From Deltaproteobacteria bacterium (GTDB taxonomy: Bacteria > Desulfobacterota > BSN033 > WVXP01), in NCBI GenBank assembly GCA_019308905.1, contig JAFDHF010000034.1:1-42122 (forward strand): a DNA stretch of 42,122 bases, given 5' to 3'. This document shows, one piece after another, positions 7,743 through 16,441 of the stretch. Each line of letters begins with the position of its first letter. Within the stretch, counting starts at the first letter, position 1. The notes under the pieces are model-generated. The model made no database searches, had not been told where the DNA came from, and saw only the letters and a list, made by a program, of their open reading frames with translations. Position numbers and translations under genes: made by a program.

Positions 7743-9947
7743 GTGTCGAAGATAATTTGTTCTGCTGCCATTCGGGGAGCTCACAAGATCGTGGACCGGG
7801 CCGAGGCCGAGTGGAAAGAGGCCATGGATCGATGGGGAGCGAACGAGCCGGTTGGTTTTCCCAACACGGCTTACTATCTGCCGGTGATATATGCCATCCT
7901 GGGTATTGCGGTAGAGAAGCTCGGTGACATGGAGGAAGTCCTGAAGCGGTGTCGAATTCTGCTGCCGCCCCTGGTCAAGGAGACCTCCCCCCTTCCCTAT
8001 CTGGCCCCGGCTCTCGATGCAGGAATGGCGACTTTTTTTGCCGAGGAGATCATCGAGGCTATCCGGTACCTCAAGGAGCCCGATTTCTATACCAAGCAGG
8101 AGGATCCGACAGACGATAATCTCTGGCTGGGAGCGGCCGACGACGTGATTCTGCGGAAAAGGGGCATCGAGTTCGTGGATGGAACAGCCCCGGGGTTTGC
8201 GGCGATTGTGGGTGCGGCTCCTGATCCGGAGACGGCCAAGAAAATCGCCACCGAACTCCAGGAAAAGAACCTCTACGTCTTCATGTGTGCAGAACACGAG
8301 GGGAAGCGGTTCAGCGAACAACTCGTGGAGGCGGGGGTCCAGGTGGGCTGGCCTACGCGGTTGGTCTCGTACGGACCGGACATCACGGCCGCCGTGTTCG
8401 CCATGGGTTTTGCCAGCCGGGTGGCCATGTCCTTCGGAGGGGTAAAACCCGGTCAGTTCCGGCGGAACCTGATCTACAACAAGGACCGGACATTCGCCTT
8501 TGTCATGCCCATGGGTTTTGTCAACGATGAATGGTACGCAAATGCGGCGGGCGCCATCAACTGGGGGTTTCCTACCATTGCGGACACGCCGATCCCGGAG
8601 GTTCTGCCTACCGGTGTGTGTACTTACGAACACGTGGTTTCCAACGTCCCCCACGACCAGATCGTGCAGAAGGCCGTGGAGGTGAGGGGCCTCAAGGTGA
8701 CGGTCGCGGAAGTGCCGGTTCCTGTCTCATACGGTCCCGCCTTTGAGGGGGAGAGGGTTAGGGGGGACGATATCTACCTGGAGATGGGCGGTGGCAGGAC
8801 TCATGCGGTGGAATGGATAACCACAGGCGAGATGGACGAGGTGGAGGACGGGCGGGTTGAGCTTTTCGGGCCGGACATAACCGATGTGGACCCTCCGGGC
8901 CGCCTTCCCATTGCCATAGTGGGCGAAGTGGCTGGGAGGAACTTCGAGGAGGATTTCGAACCCATCCTGGAACGGCAGATACACCATCTGATCAACTACG
9001 CCCAGGGTGTCATGCATATCGGCCAGCGGGATATCGCCTGGATTCGGATAAGCAAGCAGGCCGTGGAAAAGGGTTTCAGGCTCGAGCATCTGGGAAAGAT
9101 CCTTTATGCGAAACTCCACCAGGATTTCGGAGCCACCTTCGATAAGATTCAGGTGAAGATCTATACCGAGGAGGAAAAGGTGGCCGAGATCCTGGAGCAG
9201 GCACGGGCCGTATATGCCAAAAGGGATGCACGGATCGAGGGGATGACCGACGAGACGACCGAGATCTTTTACTCGTGCACCCTCTGCCAGTCCTTTGCTC
9301 CAAACCACGTCTGCATAATCAGCCCTGAGCGGACCGGGTTGTGTGGGGCCTACAACTGGATGGACTGCAAGGCCTCATACGAGATCAACCCCACGGGCCC
9401 CAACCAGCCGGTGGAGAAGGGGGAGCCCGTGGATGAGTGGCTCGGCCAGTGGAAGGGTTGTAACGAGTTCCTCAAGAAGGCCTCCAGGGGGACCTTTGAT
9501 CATTACAACTTCTACAGCATCGTCAACGATCCCATGACCACCTGCGGGTGTTGCGAGTGTATTGCCGCCATCCTTCCCATGTGCAACGGAATCATGACGG
9601 TGAACCGGGACTATCTGGGGATGACCCCCTGCGGTATGAAGTTCACCACTCTGGCCGGTGCCGTGGGCGGCGGTGTGATCACCCCGGGATTTGTCGGCCA
9701 TGGAAAGTACAACATTACCCAGAGGAAGTTTCTCCGCGCCGAAGGAGGGATAAAGCGACTCGTATGGATGCCCAAGATGCTGAAAGAGGAGATCAAGGAG
9801 AGGTTCGACAAACGGGCCGAAGAGCTCGGTATTCCTGATCTGATGGACAGAATCGCAGACGAGACGATCGGCGTGACGGAAGAGGAGATTCTTCCCTTTC
9901 TCCAGGAAAAGGAACACCCCGCCCTGACCATGGAATCGATCCTCTGA
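7743..9947 (+). CDS. acsB: Acetyl-CoA synthase (CODH/ACS alpha)
   Basis: AcsB assembles acetyl-CoA from CO, a corrinoid-bound methyl group and CoA at the Ni-Ni-[4Fe-4S] A-cluster, or cleaves acetyl-CoA in reverse. All A-cluster ligands are visible. C512, C515, C524 and C534 bind the cubane, and the C601-G602-C603 motif binds the distal nickel, with the same spacing as the Moorella enzyme shifted by six residues. Length (734 aa) is normal for the bacterial form, which keeps the N-terminal CODH-interacting domain absent from archaeal enzymes. The GTG start at 7743 has AAGGAGGAACC just upstream. It is followed by a 100-bp gap with a hairpin before acsC. Assignment is confident. Confidence 0.97.
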   Translation: MSKIICSAAIRGAHKIVDRAEAEWKEAMDRWGANEPVGFPNTAYYLPVIYAILGIAVEKLGDMEEVLKRCRILLPPLVKETSPLPYLAPALDAGMATFFAEEIIEAIRYLKEPDFYTKQEDPTDDNLWLGAADDVILRKRGIEFVDGTAPGFAAIVGAAPDPETAKKIATELQEKNLYVFMCAEHEGKRFSEQLVEAGVQVGWPTRLVSYGPDITAAVFAMGFASRVAMSFGGVKPGQFRRNLIYNKDRTFAFVMPMGFVNDEWYANAAGAINWGFPTIADTPIPEVLPTGVCTYEHVVSNVPHDQIVQKAVEVRGLKVTVAEVPVPVSYGPAFEGERVRGDDIYLEMGGGRTHAVEWITTGEMDEVEDGRVELFGPDITDVDPPGRLPIAIVGEVAGRNFEEDFEPILERQIHHLINYAQGVMHIGQRDIAWIRISKQAVEKGFRLEHLGKILYAKLHQDFGATFDKIQVKIYTEEEKVAEILEQARAVYAKRDARIEGMTDETTEIFYSCTLCQSFAPNHVCIISPERTGLCGAYNWMDCKASYEINPTGPNQPVEKGEPVDEWLGQWKGCNEFLKKASRGTFDHYNFYSIVNDPMTTCGCCECIAAILPMCNGIMTVNRDYLGMTPCGMKFTTLAGAVGGGVITPGFVGHGKYNITQRKFLRAEGGIKRLVWMPKMLKEEIKERFDKRAEELGIPDLMDRIADETIGVTEEEILPFLQEKEHPALTMESIL

Positions 9948-9956
9948 TTTTCCCCG

Positions 9957-9993
9957 ATCCCTGGGGTTCGGGTTTTCCCCGGGGGCAGGGGAT
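9957..9993 (+). other. Hairpin in the acsB-acsC gap
   Basis: An imperfect inverted repeat runs from ATCCCTGGGG (9957-9966) to CCCCGGGGGCAGGGGAT (ending at 9993). The outer arms ATCCC/GGGGAT and the inner GGGG/CCCC pair around a T-rich loop. There is no following T-run. It could be an RNA-processing or stability element that sets different AcsB and AcsC levels, which is inference. Confidence 0.3.
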
Positions 9994-10047
9994 TCTTGTG
10001 CATGCGGAGCAGGATCCTCATTCTTTGGAGAGGAAAGGAGAGAAAAA

Positions 10048-11391
10048 ATGGGACTCACCGGAATCCAGATTTTCAAACTACTCCCCAAGACCAATTGCGG
10101 GGAGTGCGGGGTTCCCACGTGTTTGGCCTTTGCCATGGCACTGGCTGCGGGGAAAGCGGAACTGTCTTCCTGCCCCTACGTGTCTGACGAGGCAAAGGCT
10201 CAGCTCGCCGAAGCCTCGGCACCGCCGATCAGGCCACTCACCATAGGAGCCGGGGAGAACGCGTTGAAGATCGGAGGAGAAACGGTTCTCTTCCGTCATG
10301 AAAAGACCTTTGTGAATCCCACCGGCATGGCCGTGCTGATCCGTGACACCATGGATGATGCCGAGGTCGGGGGGAGATTGAAGGCTTTCAACGAGGCGAG
10401 GTTCGAGCGTGTGGGGCTCATCCTCAGGCCTGAACTGGTGGCCGTGAAGGAGGAGTCCGGTGACGAGAAGAGATTTGTGGGACTGATCGAACGGGTGATG
10501 AAAGAGACCGATGCCGGCCTGGTTCTCATGAGTGAGAAGACAGAGCTTCTCGCTGCCGGGGTCAGGGCCTGTGCCGAGAGGGTGCCTCTCATCTACGCTG
10601 CTACCAACGGGAATTCCGAGGCCCTGGCCGATCTCGCCAAGGAGCACAATTGCCCACTGGCCGCAAAGGCGAAGGATTTGGAGGAGCTCTCCCGGTTGAC
10701 TACCCGGCTCGATCAGGCCGGTGTCAAGGACATCGTTCTCGACCCCGGGTCGAGGACGATGCGAAGGGCTTTTGAGGATGAGATCTTCATTCGCCGGGCG
10801 GCGCTGCAGAAGAAGTTTCGGCCCCTGGGCTACCCGACCATTACCTTCCCCTGTGAGATGACCGATGACCCGATGAAGGAGTGTCTTATCGCTGCCACCT
10901 TCATAGCCAAGTACGGGGGAATAGTCGTCTTGTCCGACTTTCAGGGGCACAGCCTCTTCCCCCTCCTGGTGGAGAGGATGAACATCTATACCGATCCGCA
11001 GCGGCCCATGATGATGACAGAGGGGATTTACGAAATCGGCAATCCCGACGAGAACTCACCGGTGCTGATCACCACGAACTTCGCGCTCACCTACTTTGTC
11101 GTGTCGGGCGAGATCGAGGCAAGCCGTGTTCCGAGCTATCTCCTGGTGATGGACACAGAGGGTCTCTCGGTCTTGACGGCCTGGGCGGCAGGGAAGTTTG
11201 TGGGTGACGCCATGGGCATGTTCATCAAGAAATGCGGGATCGGAGAAAAGATCAAGCGGAAGCGGATCATCATACCGGGGCTGGTTGCGGCGGTGAGTGG
11301 AGATCTTGAGGAGGAACTCGGTTCGGAATGGGAGGTTGCCATCGGACCCCGAGAGGCCGCTCACATCGCTGCTTTCCTCAAAATGGGGTAG
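10048..11391 (+). CDS. acsC: Corrinoid iron-sulfur protein large subunit (CODH/ACS gamma)
   Basis: AcsC holds the low-potential [4Fe-4S] cluster and the corrinoid-binding C-terminal domain of the methyl carrier between AcsE and AcsB. The 447-residue product starts with the cluster motif C17-x2-C20-x4-C25-x16-C42 (CGECGVPTC followed by SSCP), diagnostic for this family. A TIM-barrel domain and a C-terminal corrinoid-binding region follow, including NFALTYFVVSGEIE and SYLLVMDTEGLSVLTAWAAG. The ATG at 10048 is preceded by AGGAGAG. AcsD at 4770 is its partner. No gene for the usual corrinoid-activating ferredoxin-like protein (AcsV) is seen in this window, so reactivation must be encoded elsewhere. 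Assignment is confident. Confidence 0.95.
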   Translation: MGLTGIQIFKLLPKTNCGECGVPTCLAFAMALAAGKAELSSCPYVSDEAKAQLAEASAPPIRPLTIGAGENALKIGGETVLFRHEKTFVNPTGMAVLIRDTMDDAEVGGRLKAFNEARFERVGLILRPELVAVKEESGDEKRFVGLIERVMKETDAGLVLMSEKTELLAAGVRACAERVPLIYAATNGNSEALADLAKEHNCPLAAKAKDLEELSRLTTRLDQAGVKDIVLDPGSRTMRRAFEDEIFIRRAALQKKFRPLGYPTITFPCEMTDDPMKECLIAATFIAKYGGIVVLSDFQGHSLFPLLVERMNIYTDPQRPMMMTEGIYEIGNPDENSPVLITTNFALTYFVVSGEIEASRVPSYLLVMDTEGLSVLTAWAAGKFVGDAMGMFIKKCGIGEKIKRKRIIIPGLVAAVSGDLEEELGSEWEVAIGPREAAHIAAFLKMG

Positions 11392-11409
11392 GGGATAGAG
11401 GTTCCCCAT

Positions 11410-11495
11410 CGATGAGGGACAGGGCGGAAGAGAGACTGCTCTCCTGCGGCGAGAGCCGTCCTCCGGCCGGGTTGCAAGAGATCTCTCCCTCATCG
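11410..11495 (+). promoter_or_regulatory. Multi-stem structured RNA between acsC and acsE
   Basis: A perfect 10-bp closing stem pairs CGATGAGGGA (11410-11419) with TCCCTCATCG (11486-11495). Inside it lie a GAGAG-ACTG-CTCTC hairpin (11430-11443), a CGGC-GAGA-GCCG hairpin with a GNRA-type tetraloop (11447-11458) and the self-complementary CCGGCCGG (11463-11470). The layout resembles a closed multibranch RNA. It does not match a riboswitch I know. It ends about 50 bp before the acsE start, so it could control acsE or act as a processing site. Confidence 0.45.
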
Positions 11496-11547
11496 TGGCA
11501 TCGAATCGACTCTTCGGTTTCCGAAAAACCAAGGCAAGGAGGGAAGG

Positions 11548-12444
11548 ATGCTACTCATCGGTGAAAACATTAACGTCATGGTCAAACGGATCGGAACGGC
11601 CATGAAGGAGCGCGACGCCAAGACTATTCAGGAATTGGCCGTTTCCGAGGCCGAGGCGGGCATGGACTACCTGGACGTCAACCTCGGGCCTGCCCGGAAG
11701 GGAGGGGCCGAACTGATGGAATGGATGGTCAAGACCATCCAGGAGGTCGTGGATCTTCCCCTCTACCTGGATACCACGAACGTGGAGGCGATCGAGGCCG
11801 GATTGAAGGCTTACAAGAACAAAAAGGGAAAGGCTGTCATCAACTCCATCATGGCCCGGCCCGAAAGGATGGAAGCGGAGCTGCCTCTGGCCAAGAAATA
11901 CGATGCGGGTTTCGTGGCCCTTCTCTGGGGACCGGAGGGGATGCCCAGAGACGATGCGGAAAGGGGGGTCCTCGCCACAGAACTGATGAACAAGGCTGCC
12001 GAGTACGGCATACCCAACGAGGATGTCTGGATCGACCCCATCGTAACCCCGGTCAGCAGCCAGCAGGACCAGGTCAAGAGCATGGTGGCCTTTATGGCCA
12101 TGTTCAGGGACCTCCAGGAGATGGCCCCCGGCCTGAAGTCCACCTGTGGGCTTTCGAACGTTTCCAACGGGGCGCCCAAGGAGCTGCGGCCCATCCTCAA
12201 CCAGACCTATCTCGTGATTCTTGAGAAATACGGCTTGGCTTCGGCGATCGTCGATGCCTTTGACGATGATCTTAAGGCCTTTGCGCGGGGGGAGAGACAG
12301 GAGATCAGTCGATTGATTCAAGACGTCGTGGACGGCCGGGAGCCGGACCTCGGTTCTCTGACCAAGGAGCAGGCCGACTACGTTAAGACAGCCAAGATTC
12401 TTCTCGGGCATTCCCTCTACTCTGACTCATGGCTTGAAATCTGA
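11548..12444 (+). CDS. acsE: Methyl-THF:corrinoid/iron-sulfur protein methyltransferase
   Basis: AcsE (MeTr) transfers the N5-methyl group of methyl-THF to Co(I) of AcsCD. The 298-residue TIM-barrel protein starts MLLIGENINVM and contains MDYLDVNLGP. It also has GLSNVSNG, whose first Asn (N204) corresponds to the Asn known to activate the methyl group in the Moorella enzyme. The ATG at 11548 follows AGGAGGGAAGG. It is slightly longer than the classical 262-residue Moorella enzyme, with extra residues at the C terminus. It lies downstream of a structured RNA and 92 bp before the hdrA start chosen here. It connects the methyl branch (MetF/MetV) to the corrinoid protein. Assignment is confident. 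Confidence 0.93.
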   Translation: MLLIGENINVMVKRIGTAMKERDAKTIQELAVSEAEAGMDYLDVNLGPARKGGAELMEWMVKTIQEVVDLPLYLDTTNVEAIEAGLKAYKNKKGKAVINSIMARPERMEAELPLAKKYDAGFVALLWGPEGMPRDDAERGVLATELMNKAAEYGIPNEDVWIDPIVTPVSSQQDQVKSMVAFMAMFRDLQEMAPGLKSTCGLSNVSNGAPKELRPILNQTYLVILEKYGLASAIVDAFDDDLKAFARGERQEISRLIQDVVDGREPDLGSLTKEQADYVKTAKILLGHSLYSDSWLEI

Positions 12445-12536
12445 TCGGAGAGCCGGCATTTGGGGTGAACGGTTCATTGGAGAACCCCTCTCCTTGCGGA
12501 AATGGATCGGGTCTTCGGGCGAACGGGGGACTGGGT

Positions 12537-13565
12537 GTGACCAGTGGGAAGGTTCTCATTGTTGGCGGCGGCATTGCAGGGGTGACGGCTGCTCTCGAGT
12601 TGGCCCAACTCGGGATCGCCTCGACCATTGTCGAAAGGGAGGCGCATCTGGGAGGCCAGGCGGGCAGTCTGGCCTGCAAGGCAGCGGATCAGTGCAACCG
12701 TTGTTTTGCCTGTGTGGTGGAGACACAGATGGAGGAAGTCAGGCGGGAGCCTCAGGTCAGTGTGATCCTCGAAGGCTCCCTGGGGCGGGTCACCGGCGAA
12801 CCCGGCCGTTTCGAAGCGGAGATTCAAACAAGGGACGGGCAAACCCGGCTCGAGGTATCGGCTCTCCTTATAGCAACGGGGGCCGATCTTTTTGATGCGA
12901 GGCGGAAGCGGGAATATGGATACGGGATCTTCCAGAATGTCATCACCGCCCGCGACCTGGACGGGATGCTCCGGTCCGAGGGAAGGGTCTACCGTCCTTC
13001 GGACGGGGCCGTCCCTTCCAAGATTGCCTTTTTCCAGTGCGTCGGGAGCAGGGACGAGGCTATCGGACATCTCTGGTGTTCGAAGGTCTGCTGTGCTTAT
13101 GCCCTCCGTTTCATAAGGGCCATAAGGCACCACAGCCCCGGCACCAAGACGACTTTCTTCTATACCGACATCCAGCCTCTGGGGAGATCCTTCGAATCCC
13201 TTGTTGAGTCCTGCCGGCTGGACGAGGGGATACGACTCGTCCGGAGCCTTCCGTCTAAGGTTTACGGGCACAGGACATCCACGGATCTCGGTGTGAGATT
13301 CATCGAGCCCACCAGTGGGGAGATCGTCCAGGAGGCATTCGACCTGGTGGTACTCTCCATAGGGATGGCCCCCCGGCATGATGCAGAGGAGCTTGCATCT
13401 GCTCTCCATATCCTGAAAAACCAGGAGGGATTCTACCGCTCACCTCCTCATCAGTCAGGGGTCTTTGTCTCAGGGGCCTGTAAGGGGCCGACAGACATCG
13501 CGGGTTCCATGATGGACGCGAGGGCGACGGCCCTGAAGATCGATGAGTATTTGGGAGGACTTTGA
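12537..13565 (+). CDS. hdrA: HdrA-like FAD/iron-sulfur protein, first half
   Basis: This is an HdrA-type flavoprotein subunit of heterodisulfide-reductase-like complexes. The FAD-binding GGGIAG motif lies at residues 10-15. It is followed by a Cys-rich segment (C47, C53, C56, C59, in CNRCFAC) and a second Cys group CSKVCC. I prefer the GTG at 12537 (342 residues), since HdrA proteins begin a few residues before the GGGIAG motif and GGGGGA lies just upstream. An in-frame GTG at 12465 would add 24 residues of low-complexity sequence. It lacks the C-terminal ferredoxin domain, which is on the next gene in the same frame after one TGA. With MvhD and HdrBC it should pass electrons to or from MetVF. 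Confidence 0.85.
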   Translation: MTSGKVLIVGGGIAGVTAALELAQLGIASTIVEREAHLGGQAGSLACKAADQCNRCFACVVETQMEEVRREPQVSVILEGSLGRVTGEPGRFEAEIQTRDGQTRLEVSALLIATGADLFDARRKREYGYGIFQNVITARDLDGMLRSEGRVYRPSDGAVPSKIAFFQCVGSRDEAIGHLWCSKVCCAYALRFIRAIRHHSPGTKTTFFYTDIQPLGRSFESLVESCRLDEGIRLVRSLPSKVYGHRTSTDLGVRFIEPTSGEIVQEAFDLVVLSIGMAPRHDAEELASALHILKNQEGFYRSPPHQSGVFVSGACKGPTDIAGSMMDARATALKIDEYLGGL

Positions 13566-13568
13566 TCC

Positions 13569-15299
13569 ATGAAGAGTTCGGGAGCGGGCCACGTTGCGGT
13601 TTTTCTCGATCACTGCGGGGGAGCCCTGTCCGATCTGCTCGACGAGGAGATGGTCCGATATGCCTCGGGCCTCCCCCAGGTGGTTTCCTGCAATGTGGAG
13701 GAAGATCTCTCTCGTCCTGGAGGCCTTGCCAGACTCGCCAGCCGGCTGAAGCAGGCCAAGGCTGATCGCGTGGTTATCGCCGGCCGGAGCCCGAGGTGGT
13801 ATGAGAGATCCTTCCGCTCGCTGGCGGTGTCCGGGGGGCTGAATCCCTACATGTTTCTCGTTGTCAATCTCCAGGACCAGGTGGCGGGGTGGATCCCCGA
13901 CGTGGCGAGAGCAAGGCAGAAGACGAGAGGCCTCCTGGCCAAGACGGTGAAAGAGGCTCTCCTGCTCCGTCCCATAAGGCGGGAAGAGATTGAGATCCCC
14001 AACAGGGCCGTCGTGGTGGGTGGGGGTGCGGTGGGGCTTTGTGCCGCGTCCGCGCTGGCAGATGCAGGTATTGAGGTAACCTTACTGACTGAGGCAGAAG
14101 AGATCGGAGAGGAGGGTGACGTCCTCCCCTACTTGTGGGACGAACCCTTTGAGATGGGCTCCTGGCTCGGGGAGCGTGTGGAAGAGGTCAAGGGGCACCC
14201 GAAGATCGACGTGAAGACATCGGTGGAGATAAGAGGATTTGAAGGACGCTTGGGGGACTACCATATAGAGATCGAGGACCCTTCGGGGAGGAGGGAGATC
14301 GTTGAGGGGTCGGCCGTCATCCTGGCAACAGGATGTGATTCCGTACCCAACAGGGAAGGGATTTTCGGCCACCGGCGTTTCATCTCTCTCAGGGCGATGG
14401 AGTCGATGCTTGAGAGAGGGGGTGAAACCCTGGCCGATGAGAAGGGGAGACCTGTCCGTACCGTGGTTTTTCTTCTCGATCTGGTCAATGAGGCCAGCAA
14501 GATCGACTCGGCCAGTGCCATGAAAAACGCGATCCTTCTCAAGAAGGATCACGATTGCGCGGTGTATGTGATCTGCCGGAACGTGAAGGTCTGTCTGGAC
14601 GGAATGGAGAGTCAATACCGGAGTGCCCGCGACATGGGAGTCGTCTTCATCAAGTACGACGATCCCCCTAGGCTTTCGCTTGTCGATAGTCAGGTCAACG
14701 TGGAAGTCAAGGAGGTGTCCACCCGGATGAGGGGGGACCAGTATTCTCTCTCCATCCTAACCGATCTGGTTGTTTCGGGAGAGCGATTCGTCCCCTCGTG
14801 GCAGACCAAAAGGCTGGCCGGAATGTTCGGCATCCCCTCCACCCGAGAGGGTTATCTCATGGATGACAACCCCCAGTTTTGCCTGACAGGGGCGAACCGA
14901 CGTGGTCTGTTTCTGGCAGGAGGCCGTGGCTTCCCGCTCCCCCTCGATGAAGCCCTGAAAGAGGCGGAGGCTGCGGCTGCACAGGTGGCCCGGCTGGTCT
15001 CTTCGGGCACCTACGCGTATGACCTGGCGGTTGCGGTGGTCAATCCGGCAAAGTGTGCCCTCTGCCTGACCTGTTTGAGGGTCTGCCCCCATCGTGCGGT
15101 GGTGGTCGAGAAGTATGCGGCCGGCAACGTCTATACCACGGAGAGAGGGGAAGAAGGGGGGAAGTCCGAGGCGGCCAGGGTTTTGGCGGTGCAGTGTTAC
15201 GGGTGCGGGATCTGTGTCGCCTCTTGCCCGACCAGGGCCATTGCCCTGAACCATCTGACCGACCAGGAGCTCTCCCTCCAGGTGAGGGAATGGTCCTGA
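13569..15299 (+). CDS. hdrA: HdrA-like protein, second half with C-terminal 2x[4Fe-4S] domain
   Basis: The 576-residue protein has an N-terminal region of about 140 residues with a lone DHCGG motif and a FAD-binding domain (VVVGGGAVGL near residue 140). The C-terminal ferredoxin domain has two CX2CX2CX3C clusters (C496, C499, C502, C506 and C543, C546, C549, C553). Electron-carrying HdrA proteins often combine these parts in one chain. Here the gene starts four bases after the stop of the preceding hdrA, in the same reading frame (TGA-TCC-ATG), with GGGAGGA as ribosome site. The two proteins probably form one functional HdrA unit, or arose by duplication within a longer HdrA. The product is followed directly by mvhD. 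Confidence 0.85.
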   Translation: MKSSGAGHVAVFLDHCGGALSDLLDEEMVRYASGLPQVVSCNVEEDLSRPGGLARLASRLKQAKADRVVIAGRSPRWYERSFRSLAVSGGLNPYMFLVVNLQDQVAGWIPDVARARQKTRGLLAKTVKEALLLRPIRREEIEIPNRAVVVGGGAVGLCAASALADAGIEVTLLTEAEEIGEEGDVLPYLWDEPFEMGSWLGERVEEVKGHPKIDVKTSVEIRGFEGRLGDYHIEIEDPSGRREIVEGSAVILATGCDSVPNREGIFGHRRFISLRAMESMLERGGETLADEKGRPVRTVVFLLDLVNEASKIDSASAMKNAILLKKDHDCAVYVICRNVKVCLDGMESQYRSARDMGVVFIKYDDPPRLSLVDSQVNVEVKEVSTRMRGDQYSLSILTDLVVSGERFVPSWQTKRLAGMFGIPSTREGYLMDDNPQFCLTGANRRGLFLAGGRGFPLPLDEALKEAEAAAAQVARLVSSGTYAYDLAVAVVNPAKCALCLTCLRVCPHRAVVVEKYAAGNVYTTERGEEGGKSEAARVLAVQCYGCGICVASCPTRAIALNHLTDQELSLQVREWS

Positions 15300-15316
15300 G
15301 GGGAGGAGGATTCTTC

Positions 15317-15724
15317 GTGGGGTCTTTTGTTCCGAGAATCGTCGCCTTCTGCTGTGACAGATCCGGTTATCGAGCGGCCGATATGGCTGGGGGACTCGGC
15401 ATCTCCGTCCCGGAGACCATAGAGGTCGTCCGTGTTCCCTGTGCAGGAAGGGTCGACGCCCTTCACATTCTCCGGGCTCTTGAGAGCGGAGCGGATGGAG
15501 TGTTGATCGTCGCGTGTCACAGGGGAAACTGTCGGTCTCTCACCGGGGATCTGGCGGTAAGAGCCCGAACGGAGCACGTCCATGAGATCATGGAAAGGAT
15601 CGGCCTCAAGAGGGAGAGACTCGAACTCTGCAACCTCTCCGTCCAGGACGGCCCGAAGTTTGCCGAGACGGTCCGAAGGAAGTTCGAATACCTGAAAGAA
15701 CTGGGCCCCAACCCTACCAGGTGA
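15317..15724 (+). CDS. mvhD: MvhD-type [2Fe-2S] electron-transfer protein
   Basis: MvhD (FlpD) is the [2Fe-2S] adaptor that passes electrons between HdrA and a hydrogenase, dehydrogenase or other partner. The 135-residue product has the family's Cys pattern, C12-C13 near the N terminus (AFCCDRSGY), C42 and CHRGNC (C67, C72). I chose the GTG at 15317 because GGAGGAGG (15302-15309) lies seven bases upstream and the family starts at this point. An upstream in-frame ATG at 15290 overlaps hdrA. No hydrogenase is encoded nearby, so the electron donor or acceptor is probably an enzyme encoded elsewhere or ferredoxin/NADH through the HdrA pair. Confidence 0.88.
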   Translation: MGSFVPRIVAFCCDRSGYRAADMAGGLGISVPETIEVVRVPCAGRVDALHILRALESGADGVLIVACHRGNCRSLTGDLAVRARTEHVHEIMERIGLKRERLELCNLSVQDGPKFAETVRRKFEYLKELGPNPTR

Positions 15725-15769
15725 AAGCCCCGGGGCCCGGCCCTGCCGCAGAGGAAGGAGTATGGATCG

Positions 15770-16441
15770 ATGATCAAGGCGGAGCAGAAACCTGTTGACG
15801 AGATCCTCGGTTTCCTCGATGCCTACAAGAGGATCCTTCTCGTGGGGTGCAACGGCTGCGCTGCGGTCTGTCACGCAGGAGGAGAGAGGGAGGTGGCGAT
15901 CCTTGCCGCCACCCTGAGGATGGCACGGAAGAAACTCGGGCAGAAGCTGGAGATCCTCGAGGAGACCTCCCCCCGGCAGTGTGAGCCGGAGTTCGTGGAT
16001 GCCCTCGCCGGGAAGACGGAAGACGTGGAAGCGATTCTCTCGATCGCATGTGGGGTTGGGGTCCAGGCCTTGGCCGAACGGTTCTCAGAGATCCCTGTCT
16101 ACCCCGGAGTGAACACCATGTTCATGGGGAAGACCGTAGAACCCGGCGTCTGGGTAGAGCGGTGCCAGGCCTGTGGAAACTGCGTGCTCCATCTCACGGG
16201 CGGGATCTGCCCGGTGACGCGGTGTGCAAAGCAGCTTCTCAACGGTCCGTGCGGCGGGTCTCGGGACGGGGTGTGCGAGATCGACGGGGAGACTCCCTGC
16301 GCCTGGCAGGCCATCTATGACCGGTTGAAAGCCACCGGTCAGCTCGACAGGCTCGAGCTGTTTGTCCCTGCCAAGCGCTGGGGCCGGGAGAGCCGGGACA
16401 GGGGACCGAGAACCATCGTAAGGGGGGATCTGAAGCAATGA
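15770..16441 (+). CDS. metV: MetV, zinc/iron-sulfur subunit of methylene-THF reductase
   Basis: MetV is the partner subunit of MetF in acetogens, where it is needed for activity and links MetF to its electron donor. The 223-residue protein carries the N-terminal GCNGCAAVC motif and a later CQACGNC...CPVTRCAKQLLNGPCGG...CEI...CAW region, the MTHFR C-terminal (MetV) signature. The ATG at 15770 follows GAGGAAGGAG. Its stop overlaps the metF start by four bases (ATGA at 16438-16441), indicating translational coupling and a stoichiometric complex. With HdrABC and MvhD this matches the MetVF-HdrABC-MvhD complex known from Moorella. A paralogue lies at 33930 and a fused copy at 25190-27229. Confidence 0.92.
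   Translation: MIKAEQKPVDEILGFLDAYKRILLVGCNGCAAVCHAGGEREVAILAATLRMARKKLGQKLEILEETSPRQCEPEFVDALAGKTEDVEAILSIACGVGVQALAERFSEIPVYPGVNTMFMGKTVEPGVWVERCQACGNCVLHLTGGICPVTRCAKQLLNGPCGGSRDGVCEIDGETPCAWQAIYDRLKATGQLDRLELFVPAKRWGRESRDRGPRTIVRGDLKQ

Noticed and set aside
13563-13565. Selenocysteine codon joining the two hdrA genes
   Set aside because: No SECIS-like hairpin with a GGU loop is visible 15-40 nt downstream, and a good ribosome site precedes the second ATG; kept only as an open question.
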